Assembly: GCF_014904735.1 (NCBI RefSeq)
Contig: NZ_JACZCR010000026.1
Coordinates: 140,818-204,817, forward strand
Origin: Microbulbifer hainanensis
GTDB lineage: Bacteria; Pseudomonadota; Gammaproteobacteria; Pseudomonadales; Cellvibrionaceae
Reading direction: 5' to 3'
DNA: 64,000 nt
Shown here: positions 56,776 to 64,000 of the stretch, one piece after another
Layout: the number at the start of each line of letters is the position of its first letter
Position numbering within the stretch: position 1 is the stretch's first letter
Made by a program: the position numbers and the translations under genes
Notes under the pieces: model-generated
Told to the model about the DNA's origin: nothing
Seen by the model: only the letters and a program-made list of their open reading frames with translations
Databases searched by the model: none

Positions 56776-57693
56776 TTGAGCAATCTCACCAAAACCGCTG
56801 AGCAGGAATGCGATGTCATCGAGGGCTGTGGAGCGATCAAGGTCATCATCGAACCAAAGCAGAAGGAACTCGGCGGTTTCTCGGTGAGGCGCGCGCTGCC
56901 CAGTCGTGAACAGCAGATGGTCGGCCCCTGGATCTTCTTTGATCATATGGGGCCGGCGGACTTCCCCGCAGGGCAGGGCATCGATGTGCGCCCACACCCG
57001 CATATTGGTATTGCCACAGTGACCTATTTGTTTGAGGGGGAAATTCTGCATCGGGATTCCCTGGGCAGCGATCAGCCGATCCGGCCCGGCGATATCAACC
57101 TGATGGTGGCGGGGCGGGGCATTGTGCACTCGGAGCGGGAGCGCCCGGAATGGCGCGCGGCGGATCATCGCCTGCACGGCCTGCAACTGTGGCTGGCTCT
57201 GCCACAGGCACTCGAAGAGATAGAGCCGGCCTTTCACCACTATCCGTCTGCTGAGCTTCCGGCCCTGGAAGTCGACGGCGTGCCTATTCGTGTCATCATG
57301 GGCTCTGCCTATGGTGTTACCTCGCCGGTGAAAACCTTCGCTACCACCCTTTATGTGGAGGCGCACCTGCAACCGGGGCAGACGATCACCCTGCCGGATG
57401 CCGATGAACGTGCGGTTTATGTCGCATCGGGTAGGCTCAAGGCCCGTGAAACTGAAATACCGGAGTATGCCCTGGCAGTGTTCGACAAGGTGCCGGGTGT
57501 AGTGCTGGAAGCAGCAGAGGAAAGCCGTATTGCGATTATTGGCGGCGAGCCTTTTTCAAAGCACTGTATCGTGTGGAATTTTGTCTCCAGTCGCGCGGAG
57601 CGGATTGATCAGGCGGTGGAAGACTGGAAGGCCGGTCGTTTCCCCAAGGTGCCAGGGGATGAAAAAGAATTTATTCCTTTCCCGGATAAATAA
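56776..57693 (+). CDS. Pirin family protein
   Basis: 305 aa from TTG 56776, which has a perfect AGGAGG (56765-56770) 5 nt upstream; no ATG fits. Bicupin of the pirin family, some members of which are quercetinases or redox regulators. The metal-binding motif is RPHPHIGIATVTYLFEGEI with further ligands in GDINLMVAGRGIVHSERE. The C-terminal cupin includes VEAHLQPGQTITLPDADERA and the family end EPFSKHCIVWNFVSS. Stand-alone gene, convergent with a small unknown. Confidence 0.95.
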   Translation: MSNLTKTAEQECDVIEGCGAIKVIIEPKQKELGGFSVRRALPSREQQMVGPWIFFDHMGPADFPAGQGIDVRPHPHIGIATVTYLFEGEILHRDSLGSDQPIRPGDINLMVAGRGIVHSERERPEWRAADHRLHGLQLWLALPQALEEIEPAFHHYPSAELPALEVDGVPIRVIMGSAYGVTSPVKTFATTLYVEAHLQPGQTITLPDADERAVYVASGRLKARETEIPEYALAVFDKVPGVVLEAAEESRIAIIGGEPFSKHCIVWNFVSSRAERIDQAVEDWKAGRFPKVPGDEKEFIPFPDK

Positions 57694-57785
57694 TATTGCG
57701 TGTGTCTGTTGCGGATGGCGGGTTATTTAGTAGCTTGAGCTGTACATCAATTTACATCCCTGTAAATGATGAAGTCAGTAGTAAG

Positions 57786-58115
57786 TTAATTGGCGATCTT
57801 CATAGCCTGCATTTCCGCTGCATCCAGATAGTAAGACATATACCGGTGCATAGCCTGGAAGGCTTCGATGTTGCCGTCCATCGCCTGTTCAAATTCACAA
57901 TGACAGGCAATGATCTGGGCCATGCCCAGGTGGTGGTCCTGACCGGAATGGTCACGCAGTGATTCCGCGGCAATATCAGCCATCTTTTCCGCATTGGCGG
58001 CCGGAGTGCCGTGGCCAATCAAGGCTTCGCGAAAATTGATTTTGAATCGTCCAAAATGCGGATCTTCGCCGCTGAACAGTTCAATCGCCTGATAGATTTT
58101 TTGTGCAGTAGTCAT
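57786..58115 (-). CDS. Small conserved hypothetical protein
   Basis: 109 aa from ATG 58115, with AGGGGGAAC about 7 nt upstream; the open frame runs 65 codons further upstream without a start site. Soluble and helical, with several His/Cys (DHSGQDHHLGMAQIIACHCE) and a C-terminal AMHRYMSYYLDAAEMQAMKI. No family was recognised. It lies between pirin (convergent) and a recombinase on the same strand 255 bp upstream. Function unknown. Confidence 0.72.
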   Translation of the reverse strand: MTTAQKIYQAIELFSGEDPHFGRFKINFREALIGHGTPAANAEKMADIAAESLRDHSGQDHHLGMAQIIACHCEFEQAMDGNIEAFQAMHRYMSYYLDAAEMQAMKIAN

Positions 58116-58370
58116 GGTCGTTCCCCCTGAAAATCGAGCCGCGCATATTAGCTGACAGCAGCGGAAAGACCTATTGATCCAGTGGGCTATAACATGAGTT
58201 TGGCGACAATATTTTCTCGCCGGATTGATGGCGCGCCAGTCGCAAAATGACCACTCAGTACTCGCCTCCCGGTGGCGCTCGCGAAGCCCTTTAACGTTTA
58301 GAGTCGCCACTTTGTCTCGACGTAAACATCACATTTTTTGCAGTCAGAAAGATGCGAGTGACGCCAGAAT

Positions 58371-59381
58371 CTATTCTTCGGGAGTGAGGAGTGCCGTCAT
58401 CTTTTTCATCAACGGAATGGTGGCATTGTCGGTAAGCTGGCGCCCCTCTTCGATGTACTCCCATACAGTGGCATCGCTTTTCCAGCCGCCCTGTTTCTTG
58501 ATCAGCTCAAATGGCACCTTCTCCCGCGCTGCCGACGTGGACAGGCCGCGGCGCAGGCTGTGGCTGCTCAGGCTGCCGACGAAACCGAACGCACAGGCAT
58601 AGCCCAGCTGTTTCAGCAGCTCGTTGACTGCGCCCGGGCTCAGCGACTTTGCCTGCACCTGGTCCCAGCGGTTGACCGCGCGGAACACCGGCCCCTCGGT
58701 TATGCCGGCGGCATCCAGCCACTGCCGCAGGGCGGTTGCAGCGCAGATTTGCGGATCACCGAAGGGCAGGGCGCGCATCAATCCCTCTCTGTCCTGGTCG
58801 GTCTTGGATCTGGGCAGCACAATGATGAGTCCCTCGTCTTCCCAGTGCAGGTCGGAAACTTGAATTGCCACCAGTTCGCTGCGGCGGAAGGCGCCGAAAA
58901 AGCCGGCGAGCAGCAGGGCGAGGTCGCGATATTTCTTCTTGCTGTCCGGAAGTGTCTTCAGGTGGCGCGCCATCTCGGCGATATGTTCGAGCCGCAGCGC
59001 CTTGGCCTTCTGCCTGGGTTTGCCGTGCAGGCGGCGAATACCCTGCATCGTTTTCTGCACGACTGGTTCGATCACCGGGTTGGCAATGCCCTGGTAGTGG
59101 TGCCATTGCCCGATTGCGGTCAGGTGCAGGTCCAGTGTGCGCGGGTTGACTATCTCAGCGCGGCTGAGCAGGTAGCGGACCAGCATTCGGCTATCTGTGG
59201 GCAGCCTTCCGCCCCATTTTTCGAACTGACGAATCGCCGAGCGGTAGGCCCTGCGCGTGCTGTCTGATGTGGCTGCGCTCAGATACTGCTGGATGTTCGC
59301 GGCGGATTGCAGCGTATTGCCGTGGGTCGCCGGTTCGATATGTTGCGCAGCGGGGCGCCTAGGCGATGTTTTCTTATTCAT
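58371..59381 (-). CDS. Solitary tyrosine recombinase
   Basis: 336 aa from ATG 59381 (ATG 59396 is an alternative; both lack strong ribosome sites). Phage-integrase family. A core-binding domain (residues about 25-115) precedes the catalytic domain with Arg166 (AFRRSEL), Lys193 (RSKTDQ), His274 and Arg277 (SHSLRRGL), Trp300 in the second His position (GGWKS) and the nucleophile Tyr309 (WEYIEE). All catalytic residues are present, so it should be active. There is no tRNA, att duplication or phage gene nearby; it is divergent from a KfrA-like gene, which suggests a self-contained module. Confidence 0.94.
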   Translation of the reverse strand: MNKKTSPRRPAAQHIEPATHGNTLQSAANIQQYLSAATSDSTRRAYRSAIRQFEKWGGRLPTDSRMLVRYLLSRAEIVNPRTLDLHLTAIGQWHHYQGIANPVIEPVVQKTMQGIRRLHGKPRQKAKALRLEHIAEMARHLKTLPDSKKKYRDLALLLAGFFGAFRRSELVAIQVSDLHWEDEGLIIVLPRSKTDQDREGLMRALPFGDPQICAATALRQWLDAAGITEGPVFRAVNRWDQVQAKSLSPGAVNELLKQLGYACAFGFVGSLSSHSLRRGLSTSAAREKVPFELIKKQGGWKSDATVWEYIEEGRQLTDNATIPLMKKMTALLTPEE

Positions 59382-59527
59382 CGGGACAGCATCCATGCGA
59401 TGTGGATATCGTAATGAACGATATGGGAAGTCGGCGTCAAAAATATTAGCTAACCGACGATAAGAATAATTATCGAGGGTTAGAAAATGTGATTCAAGCG
59501 ATGCTGTTAAATAAACAAATAATGTTA

Positions 59528-59546
59528 TATTACGTAACACGTAATA
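59528..59546. promoter_or_regulatory. Palindromic site in the kfrA/recombinase intergenic region
   Basis: TATTACGT (59528-59535), AAC, ACGTAATA (59539-59546): a perfect 8-bp inverted repeat. It contains the palindrome TTACGTAA (59530-59537) and is followed by another dyad, GTAAT-AC-ATTAC (59541-59552). A -10-like TATATT (59526-59531) overlaps it. It lies 26 bp before the KfrA-like start and is a likely autoregulatory operator or recombinase site. Confidence 0.65.
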
Positions 59547-59572
59547 CATTACTAAAAATAAAGGAATTGGGA

Positions 59573-60640
59573 ATGGCGCGCACCGGTGTGACCTATCTGG
59601 ATATTGCTCAGGCGGCAGAAGCGGTTAAAAATCGCGGCGAGGAACCGACCGTGGATCGGGTGAGGGCGGAACTCGGTACGGGCAGTAAGAGCACGATCGG
59701 GCCGCTACTCAAGCGCTGGCGATCCGAGACGGGCAATCCAGTTGCGGATACGGCCGGGTTGCCCAAGGACCTGGTCGATGCGCTGAAGGCATTGCACGAG
59801 CGGTTACAGGGCGAAGCCGACCAGAAAATCGAACAGGCGAACGCCGAATGCGAATCCGCCATCGAAGAGTTCCAGCAGGAGTTGGCGCAGGCACGGGAAG
59901 TGGCTGCGCAGCGGACGCAGGAACTTAGGAACCTGGAGCAGAAGCACGAGGCTGCGCAGGCACAGGCCGATGCCCTGAAGCAAGAACTACAGGTTTCGCA
60001 GGCGTCACTGGAAAAGAGTGAATACCAGCGGGAAGTGAGCGACGCGCGTATTGCCGAGTTCAAATCCACCATTGAAGAGCTGAAGCAGGAAAACCGCGAT
60101 ATCCGCGCGCATTTCGAACACTTCCAGCAGCGGACTGCGGATGACCGCCAACAGGAGCGCGATCAGTTCAGGGCCGCCAATGAGCAGTTGAGCGCACAGG
60201 CAGCCAGCCTCTCCCGGCAGCTTGCCGAAGCCGGGCGAAAACTGACGGATCGTGAAACCGAAGGTGAACAGCTGCGGGAAAATATCGCGGGCCTGAATGC
60301 CGACAAACAGGAACTGATGCAGCAGGTCTCCGTCTATTACAGGGAAATCGAATTGCTGCGGCAGGCAGGTGCCGAGCAGACCGGCCAGATCCGCGCCCTT
60401 GCCGACGAGGCCCGCATTTTGCAGGACAAGGTTAGCGCGCTGCACAGCAGCAATGCGTCGCTCGAAAAAGAGTCTGAGCTGCTGCGCCTATCACTGGGTA
60501 AAGCACAGTCAGAGCTGGATGTAGCTATGGAGCGAGTGGCTCTGTTAACCGATGAGAATCGTACCATCCAGCAGGGCAAAGCACTTCTCGAGGGACAGTT
60601 CCGTCAGCTCGAGCGCGCTTCCAGCGAAAACGCAAATTGA
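59573..60640 (+). CDS. KfrA-like DNA-binding coiled-coil protein
   Basis: 355 aa from ATG 59573 (AAGGA 7 nt upstream); an upstream in-frame start at 59489 would place the palindrome inside the gene. The N-terminal KfrA-type DNA-binding domain (TYLDIAQAAEAVKNRGEEPT, VDRVRAELGTGSKSTIGPLL, KRWRSE) occupies residues 1-55. The remainder, about 65-345, is almost uninterrupted coiled coil rich in Glu, Gln and Ala (for example IEEFQQELAQAREVAAQRTQ). Plasmid KfrA proteins autorepress and form filaments; here it is chromosomal and divergent from a tyrosine recombinase. Role inferred only. Confidence 0.88.
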   Translation: MARTGVTYLDIAQAAEAVKNRGEEPTVDRVRAELGTGSKSTIGPLLKRWRSETGNPVADTAGLPKDLVDALKALHERLQGEADQKIEQANAECESAIEEFQQELAQAREVAAQRTQELRNLEQKHEAAQAQADALKQELQVSQASLEKSEYQREVSDARIAEFKSTIEELKQENRDIRAHFEHFQQRTADDRQQERDQFRAANEQLSAQAASLSRQLAEAGRKLTDRETEGEQLRENIAGLNADKQELMQQVSVYYREIELLRQAGAEQTGQIRALADEARILQDKVSALHSSNASLEKESELLRLSLGKAQSELDVAMERVALLTDENRTIQQGKALLEGQFRQLERASSENAN

Positions 60641-60704
60641 ACCGAAGGCGGTTACCGTCACTTCGGCATAAACAGAATCCAGTTCGAATTTAAGGACAAC
60701 CCGT

Positions 60705-61202
60705 ATGCAAGCCCGCGAACATCAGCTCAGCATGAGCGTCCTGATGACCCCGGATATGGCGAACTTTACCGGCAAGGTACACGGCGGAGAGCTGCTGTCA
60801 TATCTCGACAAGGTGGCCTATGCCTGTGCCAGCCGCTATGCCGGTTGCTATGTCGTAACGCTGTCGGTAGATCGGGTGATGTTCCGGCAGTCCATCAATG
60901 TCGGCGAGTTGGTGACATTTCTGGCATCGGTGAATTACACCGGCAATACCTCGCTGGAGGTGGGTATCAAGGTCATCACCGAAGATATCCGCAACCGGGT
61001 CGTCAGGCATACCAATAGCTGCTACTTCACCATGGTGGCGCTGGATGACGATGGGAAGCCCGTGCCGGTGCCGCCGCTCAAACCGGAAACCATCGTCGAA
61101 AAGCAGCGCTTCGAGGCGGCCATGTTGCGCCGCAAATTGCTGCACGAGCAGGAAGCGGCGCACGATGCAATCAAGGAAAAGGTGCGCGGTTTCAAACCCT
61201 GA
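60705..61202 (+). CDS. Acyl-CoA thioesterase, hotdog fold (YciA/BACH-like)
   Basis: 165 aa. Hydrolyses acyl-CoA to free acid and CoA in the cytoplasm. The hotdog core shows MSVLMTPDMANFTGKVHGGE, LLSYLDKVAYACASRYAG and VVTLSVDRVMFRQSINVGEL, with the catalytic Asp/Asn region in NFTGKVHGG...LDK. NTSLEVGIKVITEDIRNRVV and the basic C-terminal helix are typical for the family. AAGGA lies about 9 nt upstream. It follows the KfrA-like gene by 64 bp on the same strand, and is convergent with the next gene by 5 bp. Confidence 0.93.
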   Translation: MQAREHQLSMSVLMTPDMANFTGKVHGGELLSYLDKVAYACASRYAGCYVVTLSVDRVMFRQSINVGELVTFLASVNYTGNTSLEVGIKVITEDIRNRVVRHTNSCYFTMVALDDDGKPVPVPPLKPETIVEKQRFEAAMLRRKLLHEQEAAHDAIKEKVRGFKP

Positions 61203-61207
61203 GCAGA

Positions 61208-62041
61208 CTACTGGTCTTTTGTTTTTCCCGGGGCCAGCTTCGGCTGGCGGCTTTCCGCCGCGTGGCTGAGGTTGGCCCGCAGCGCACGGCCGAGGCAGGA
61301 AAAATATTCGCGGAAAGCGGCATTGATGCGCTGGCGGTGGTCGCCGGTGGGGTAGAGCCCCATGCGCGCCTCGTCCGTCGCCTTGGTGCCGGAGACGAGG
61401 AAATTATTGCTGATACTGGCATCCTGCACGAAGGCTTCAAACGCGCGGGCGCAGAGTTCCGCCGGATCGCTGTAATAGACACTGCCATTGGCCTTGTCCG
61501 CTGCGCAGGATATCCGGAACAGTTCGCTGGGGTTCTCGCCCTGTTCATCGAGCATGATGCTCCGGAAGCAGGCAAAGAGACGGTCGTTGAGCGGGTGGGG
61601 CACCGGTGTGGCGTCGCGCAGCCAGGCTTCCGAGGCGTAGATGCGCCCGGAGACATCGCTGAACGCCTTGTCGGCGAGATAGTGGTCCAGCGCGTGAAAC
61701 CATTCGTGGGCAATCGAACCGGGTCCGGCATTTTTTGCCAGTGAAAAACTTCTGGCCGCAGGTTCGTAGAACGCCAGCATTCCCGGGCGGCCGCCGATGC
61801 CGTACTGGAACGACAGCGTTTCCCGCAGGGAGATCAGGACTTCCGGGCCCTGCAGGATCGACATCAGGTCGGCCAGCGCATCGTAGAAGAGCCCCGCGGC
61901 TCTGTCTCTTTCCGCCTGTGTCACCCAGCGACCGATACTGATCGAGCGGAAGCCGAATCTCCTCCTGACGTCGGCGAAAGTGACCGATTGCCGGTCCCGC
62001 TGAATGGGGCCGCGGCGATAAAACTGTCGGGGTGACGCCAT
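61208..62041 (-). CDS. CLCA_X-like protein with HExxH motif
   Basis: 277 aa from ATG 62041; a TTG at 62077 is an alternative and neither has a clear ribosome site. I recall this family in gammaproteobacteria as 'CLCA_X'; its function is not established. HEWFHALDHY at 112-121 is a zinc-metalloprotease-type HExxH motif, and a downstream acidic stretch YYSDPAELCARAFEAFVQD could supply the third ligand, as in gluzincin-like folds. No signal peptide, so it is likely cytoplasmic. It lies 99 bp downstream of a helicase gene on the same strand. Confidence 0.8.
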   Translation of the reverse strand: MASPRQFYRRGPIQRDRQSVTFADVRRRFGFRSISIGRWVTQAERDRAAGLFYDALADLMSILQGPEVLISLRETLSFQYGIGGRPGMLAFYEPAARSFSLAKNAGPGSIAHEWFHALDHYLADKAFSDVSGRIYASEAWLRDATPVPHPLNDRLFACFRSIMLDEQGENPSELFRISCAADKANGSVYYSDPAELCARAFEAFVQDASISNNFLVSGTKATDEARMGLYPTGDHRQRINAAFREYFSCLGRALRANLSHAAESRQPKLAPGKTKDQ

Positions 62042-62140
62042 AAGCTGGATTGCGCGATGCAGTAACTGGTGAAACAACGGTCTGGAATAGAGCTGGATAT
62101 TAATACAGTCTCAGGCCTGACAACAAGGACACCTAAAGGG

Positions 62141-64000
62141 TCAATCGGGGCCCCAGAACTGACTGAGCCCGGCGGACAGGGCTTCATCATGGCTGCACAT
62201 CTTCAGTAGCCAGTGCTCGGGGTACAGTGCCCGGTAAAAGGGATCTGCGAAGCGGGCGTCGGCCAGGATCACGACGCCCCGGTCGGTCTCGGTGCGGATA
62301 ACCCGCCCGGCGGTCTGTAGTACCCGGGTCAGACCCGGATAGCGATAGGCGATATCGAAGCCGTTGCCTGCTATGTCGCTGTCGGCAGCGTCGCAGGCGT
62401 TGCGCAGCAGTTCCTGCTCTTCATTCATCTGCGGCAGGCCCACGCCGACGACGATGGTGCCCACCAGCTGCTCGCCCACATAATCCACGCCCTCACCGAA
62501 GATGCCCCCCATAATGGCAAACCCCAGGCTGCCGCGGCCCTCGCTGAAGCGCTGCAGAAATGCGCTGCGGTCCTGATCGCTGCTGCCGGGCGTCTGCTGC
62601 ACCAGTTCAATGTGCGGAAACCGCTGGGCAAAGCGCTCTGCCACCTGCTGCAAGAAACGGTAGGACGGAAAGAACACCAGGTAATTGCCCGGACGGCTGT
62701 TGTAGACCCGCGCCACCATCTCCACCAGGGCGTCGGTGGACCGCTCGCGGGCGCGGTATCGGGTATCCACATAGGGGCAGAGATAAACGCCCAGCTGTTC
62801 GGGACTGAATGGCGACGGCAGCATCAGGTAGGGCGACTGCGCCTGCAGGCCCAGTTGCTGGTAGATATAGTTCGCCGGCCGTAAAGTGGCGGAAAACGCG
62901 ATGATTGCGTGAAACTGCCGATAGCACTGCTGCAGGTAATTGGCGGCGTTGAGGCACAGCAATTTCAGCCGCTGTTCTTCCCGGCGGGTGCCCCGGTTTT
63001 CCGCCCGGGTCAGGCAGCGGTGTTGTTCGCCCAGCAGTTCATCAATCGTCAGGTAACGGTAGAGTTCACTCAGCCATTCGCGGATCTCTTCAGGCGGTGA
63101 CTGGGACTGCTCCCACAATTGGTTGACCGCGGTCATGACCTTGTGGGCTGCACGGGTGACCGCGACAGGATGCTTTTCCGTTTCCGAAAATACGGTCACC
63201 CAGACTTCAGAATCTCGGTTCGTTGTGTCTGCCGGATTCGTATGTTCCTCGCGCCGCTCCGCCACCCACTTGTCCAGTGCCCGCACCAGGGACTGGATAT
63301 GCCGCCGCAATGTCGGGTGAGAACCCTTGCAGGCCGATGCAGCGCGGCGGCTGTCGCTGCGATTCAGGCTGGCGCTGTACATTGCGCGTGCCCGGTCGCT
63401 CAGGTTGTGGGCCTCGTCCACCAGCAGCGCCCGCCGATGGCGCTGGTCCTGCAGCGCATTCATGTGGACCAGGGGATCAAAAACATAATTGAAGTCGCAC
63501 ACTACCAGGTCGACCCAGGGCAGCATTTGCAGTGACAGTTCAAACGGGCACAGCTGTAGCCGATCCGCCACCTGCGCGACCACGGCAGGTGTCAGCAGCG
63601 ATTCGCCGAGCAGTTCCTGTCGCGCTGCCGGCAGTCGATCGAAAAATCCCCGGGTGCGGGGGCAAATGCCATCCGCATCCGGGCTGCACAGTCCCAGGCG
63701 GCAGGCGCAGGTCTTATCGCGGGCCTGGATTTCCAGCAGCGACAATTTGAGCCCGTTGCAGTGGAGTCGCGCCGCCGTTTCCCGGACGACCTCGCGGCCG
63801 GAGTTCTTTGCGGTCAGGTAAACCAGCTGATCCACCTGTTCTTCCCCCAGTGCCTTGATTGCCGGGAAGAGGGTGCTGACCGTTTTGCCGATGCCGGTGG
63901 GCGCTTCCACCACCAGCTCGCCGCCATCGCGCAGGCAGCGGTAGGCGGCCACCGCCAGTGCGCGCTGGCCGGGGCGATAATCGTAAAATGGAAATGCGAG
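62141..64000 (-). CDS. Fe-S DEAH helicase (DinG/XPD-like), 5' end outside window
   Basis: 619 aa visible; the frame is open to the window edge, so the true start lies beyond 64000 and the in-frame GTG at 63952 is not the start. The upstream residues FPFYDYRPGQRALAV form a Q-motif-like start of superfamily 2 XPD/DinG helicases. Walker A is EAPTGIGKT, Walker B is LLVDEAHN, and the iron-sulfur cysteines are in DKTCACRLGLCSPDADGICP and LQLCPFEL. The helicase C domain has IIAFSATLRPANYIYQQLGL, YLVFFPSYRFLQQVAERF, GSLGFAIMGGIFGEGVD and QTAGRVIRTETDRGVVIL. Substrate and pathway are not shown by context. Confidence 0.93.
   Translation of the reverse strand, partial: LAFPFYDYRPGQRALAVAAYRCLRDGGELVVEAPTGIGKTVSTLFPAIKALGEEQVDQLVYLTAKNSGREVVRETAARLHCNGLKLSLLEIQARDKTCACRLGLCSPDADGICPRTRGFFDRLPAARQELLGESLLTPAVVAQVADRLQLCPFELSLQMLPWVDLVVCDFNYVFDPLVHMNALQDQRHRRALLVDEAHNLSDRARAMYSASLNRSDSRRAASACKGSHPTLRRHIQSLVRALDKWVAERREEHTNPADTTNRDSEVWVTVFSETEKHPVAVTRAAHKVMTAVNQLWEQSQSPPEEIREWLSELYRYLTIDELLGEQHRCLTRAENRGTRREEQRLKLLCLNAANYLQQCYRQFHAIIAFSATLRPANYIYQQLGLQAQSPYLMLPSPFSPEQLGVYLCPYVDTRYRARERSTDALVEMVARVYNSRPGNYLVFFPSYRFLQQVAERFAQRFPHIELVQQTPGSSDQDRSAFLQRFSEGRGSLGFAIMGGIFGEGVDYVGEQLVGTIVVGVGLPQMNEEQELLRNACDAADSDIAGNGFDIAYRYPGLTRVLQTAGRVIRTETDRGVVILADARFADPFYRALYPEHWLLKMCSHDEALSAGLSQFWGPD

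Noticed and set aside
57746..57770. TTTACA-TCCC-TGTAAA hairpin between pirin and the small unknown gene
   Set aside because: AT-rich stem without a T-run on either strand; not convincing as a terminator.
58371..60640. Recombinase considered as part of a prophage or integrative element
   Set aside because: No tRNA, att repeats, phage structural, replication or conjugation genes; flanks are ordinary chromosomal genes.
60642..60666. CCGAAG/CTTCGG hairpin after the KfrA-like gene
   Set aside because: No T-run follows and it lies just before the thioesterase ribosome site, so a terminator is not supported.

Overview
The window reads as a chromosomal segment of a GC-rich marine-type gammaproteobacterium. 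Two large TonB-dependent receptors, a DUF2788 protein, a complete type II secretion (T2SS) operon and generally high protein similarity by eye to Microbulbifer/Cellvibrionales support this, but the genus is an inference from remembered families, not from a search. Coding density is high. No tRNA, rRNA, CRISPR array, insertion sequence or phage module was seen.

Layout. 1-4.9 kb: a surface/periplasmic lipoprotein and a TonB-dependent receptor, transcribed together and closed by a strong terminator. 5.0-9.2 kb: a small unknown gene, ETF-ubiquinone oxidoreductase (minus) and etfBA (plus), with a PsrA-like operator between them. 9.3-20.0 kb: gspCDEFGHIJKLM, an XcpP-like T2SS without gspN. 20.2-23.2 kb: two small conserved proteins and a hybrid sensor kinase that has lost its phospho-acceptor histidine. 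23.3-27.6 kb: an Oar-like TonB receptor and, divergently, a secreted S1/P1 nuclease. 27.6-30.3 kb: arsR-arsC-acr3-arsH (minus). 30.5-33.9 kb: modABC (plus) facing modE (minus), with a ModE box over the modA promoter. 33.9-39.1 kb: xthA, prc and msrPQ. 39.1-45.9 kb: a CzcA-type heavy-metal efflux operon with a His/Cys-rich CzcI-like protein, plus a TetR regulator. 46.2-50.6 kb: acrAB. 50.8-52.9 kb: a bufferin-type MNIO RiPP operon (precursor bufA, DUF692 enzyme bufB, partner bufC). 53.1-58.1 kb: ygiD, azoR/LysR, an MscS-like channel, pirin and a small unknown. 58.4-60.6 kb: a tyrosine recombinase divergent from a KfrA-like coiled-coil DNA-binding protein. 60.7-64.0 kb: acyl-CoA thioesterase, a CLCA_X-type HExxH protein and an Fe-S helicase cut by the window edge.

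How it fits together. Much of 27-53 kb concerns metals and oxyanions: arsenic efflux, molybdate uptake and sensing, a molybdoenzyme repair system (MsrPQ, which needs Mo cofactor), divalent-cation efflux and probable periplasmic copper sequestration. The T2SS and the secreted nuclease and TonB receptors fit a lifestyle of degrading external polymers. The most interesting loci are the bufferin-like RiPP operon, the histidine-less hybrid kinase and the recombinase/KfrA pair with its palindromic intergenic region. Several starts were moved from the longest open frame to internal starts supported by ribosome binding sites, Tat/Sec signals or lipoboxes.
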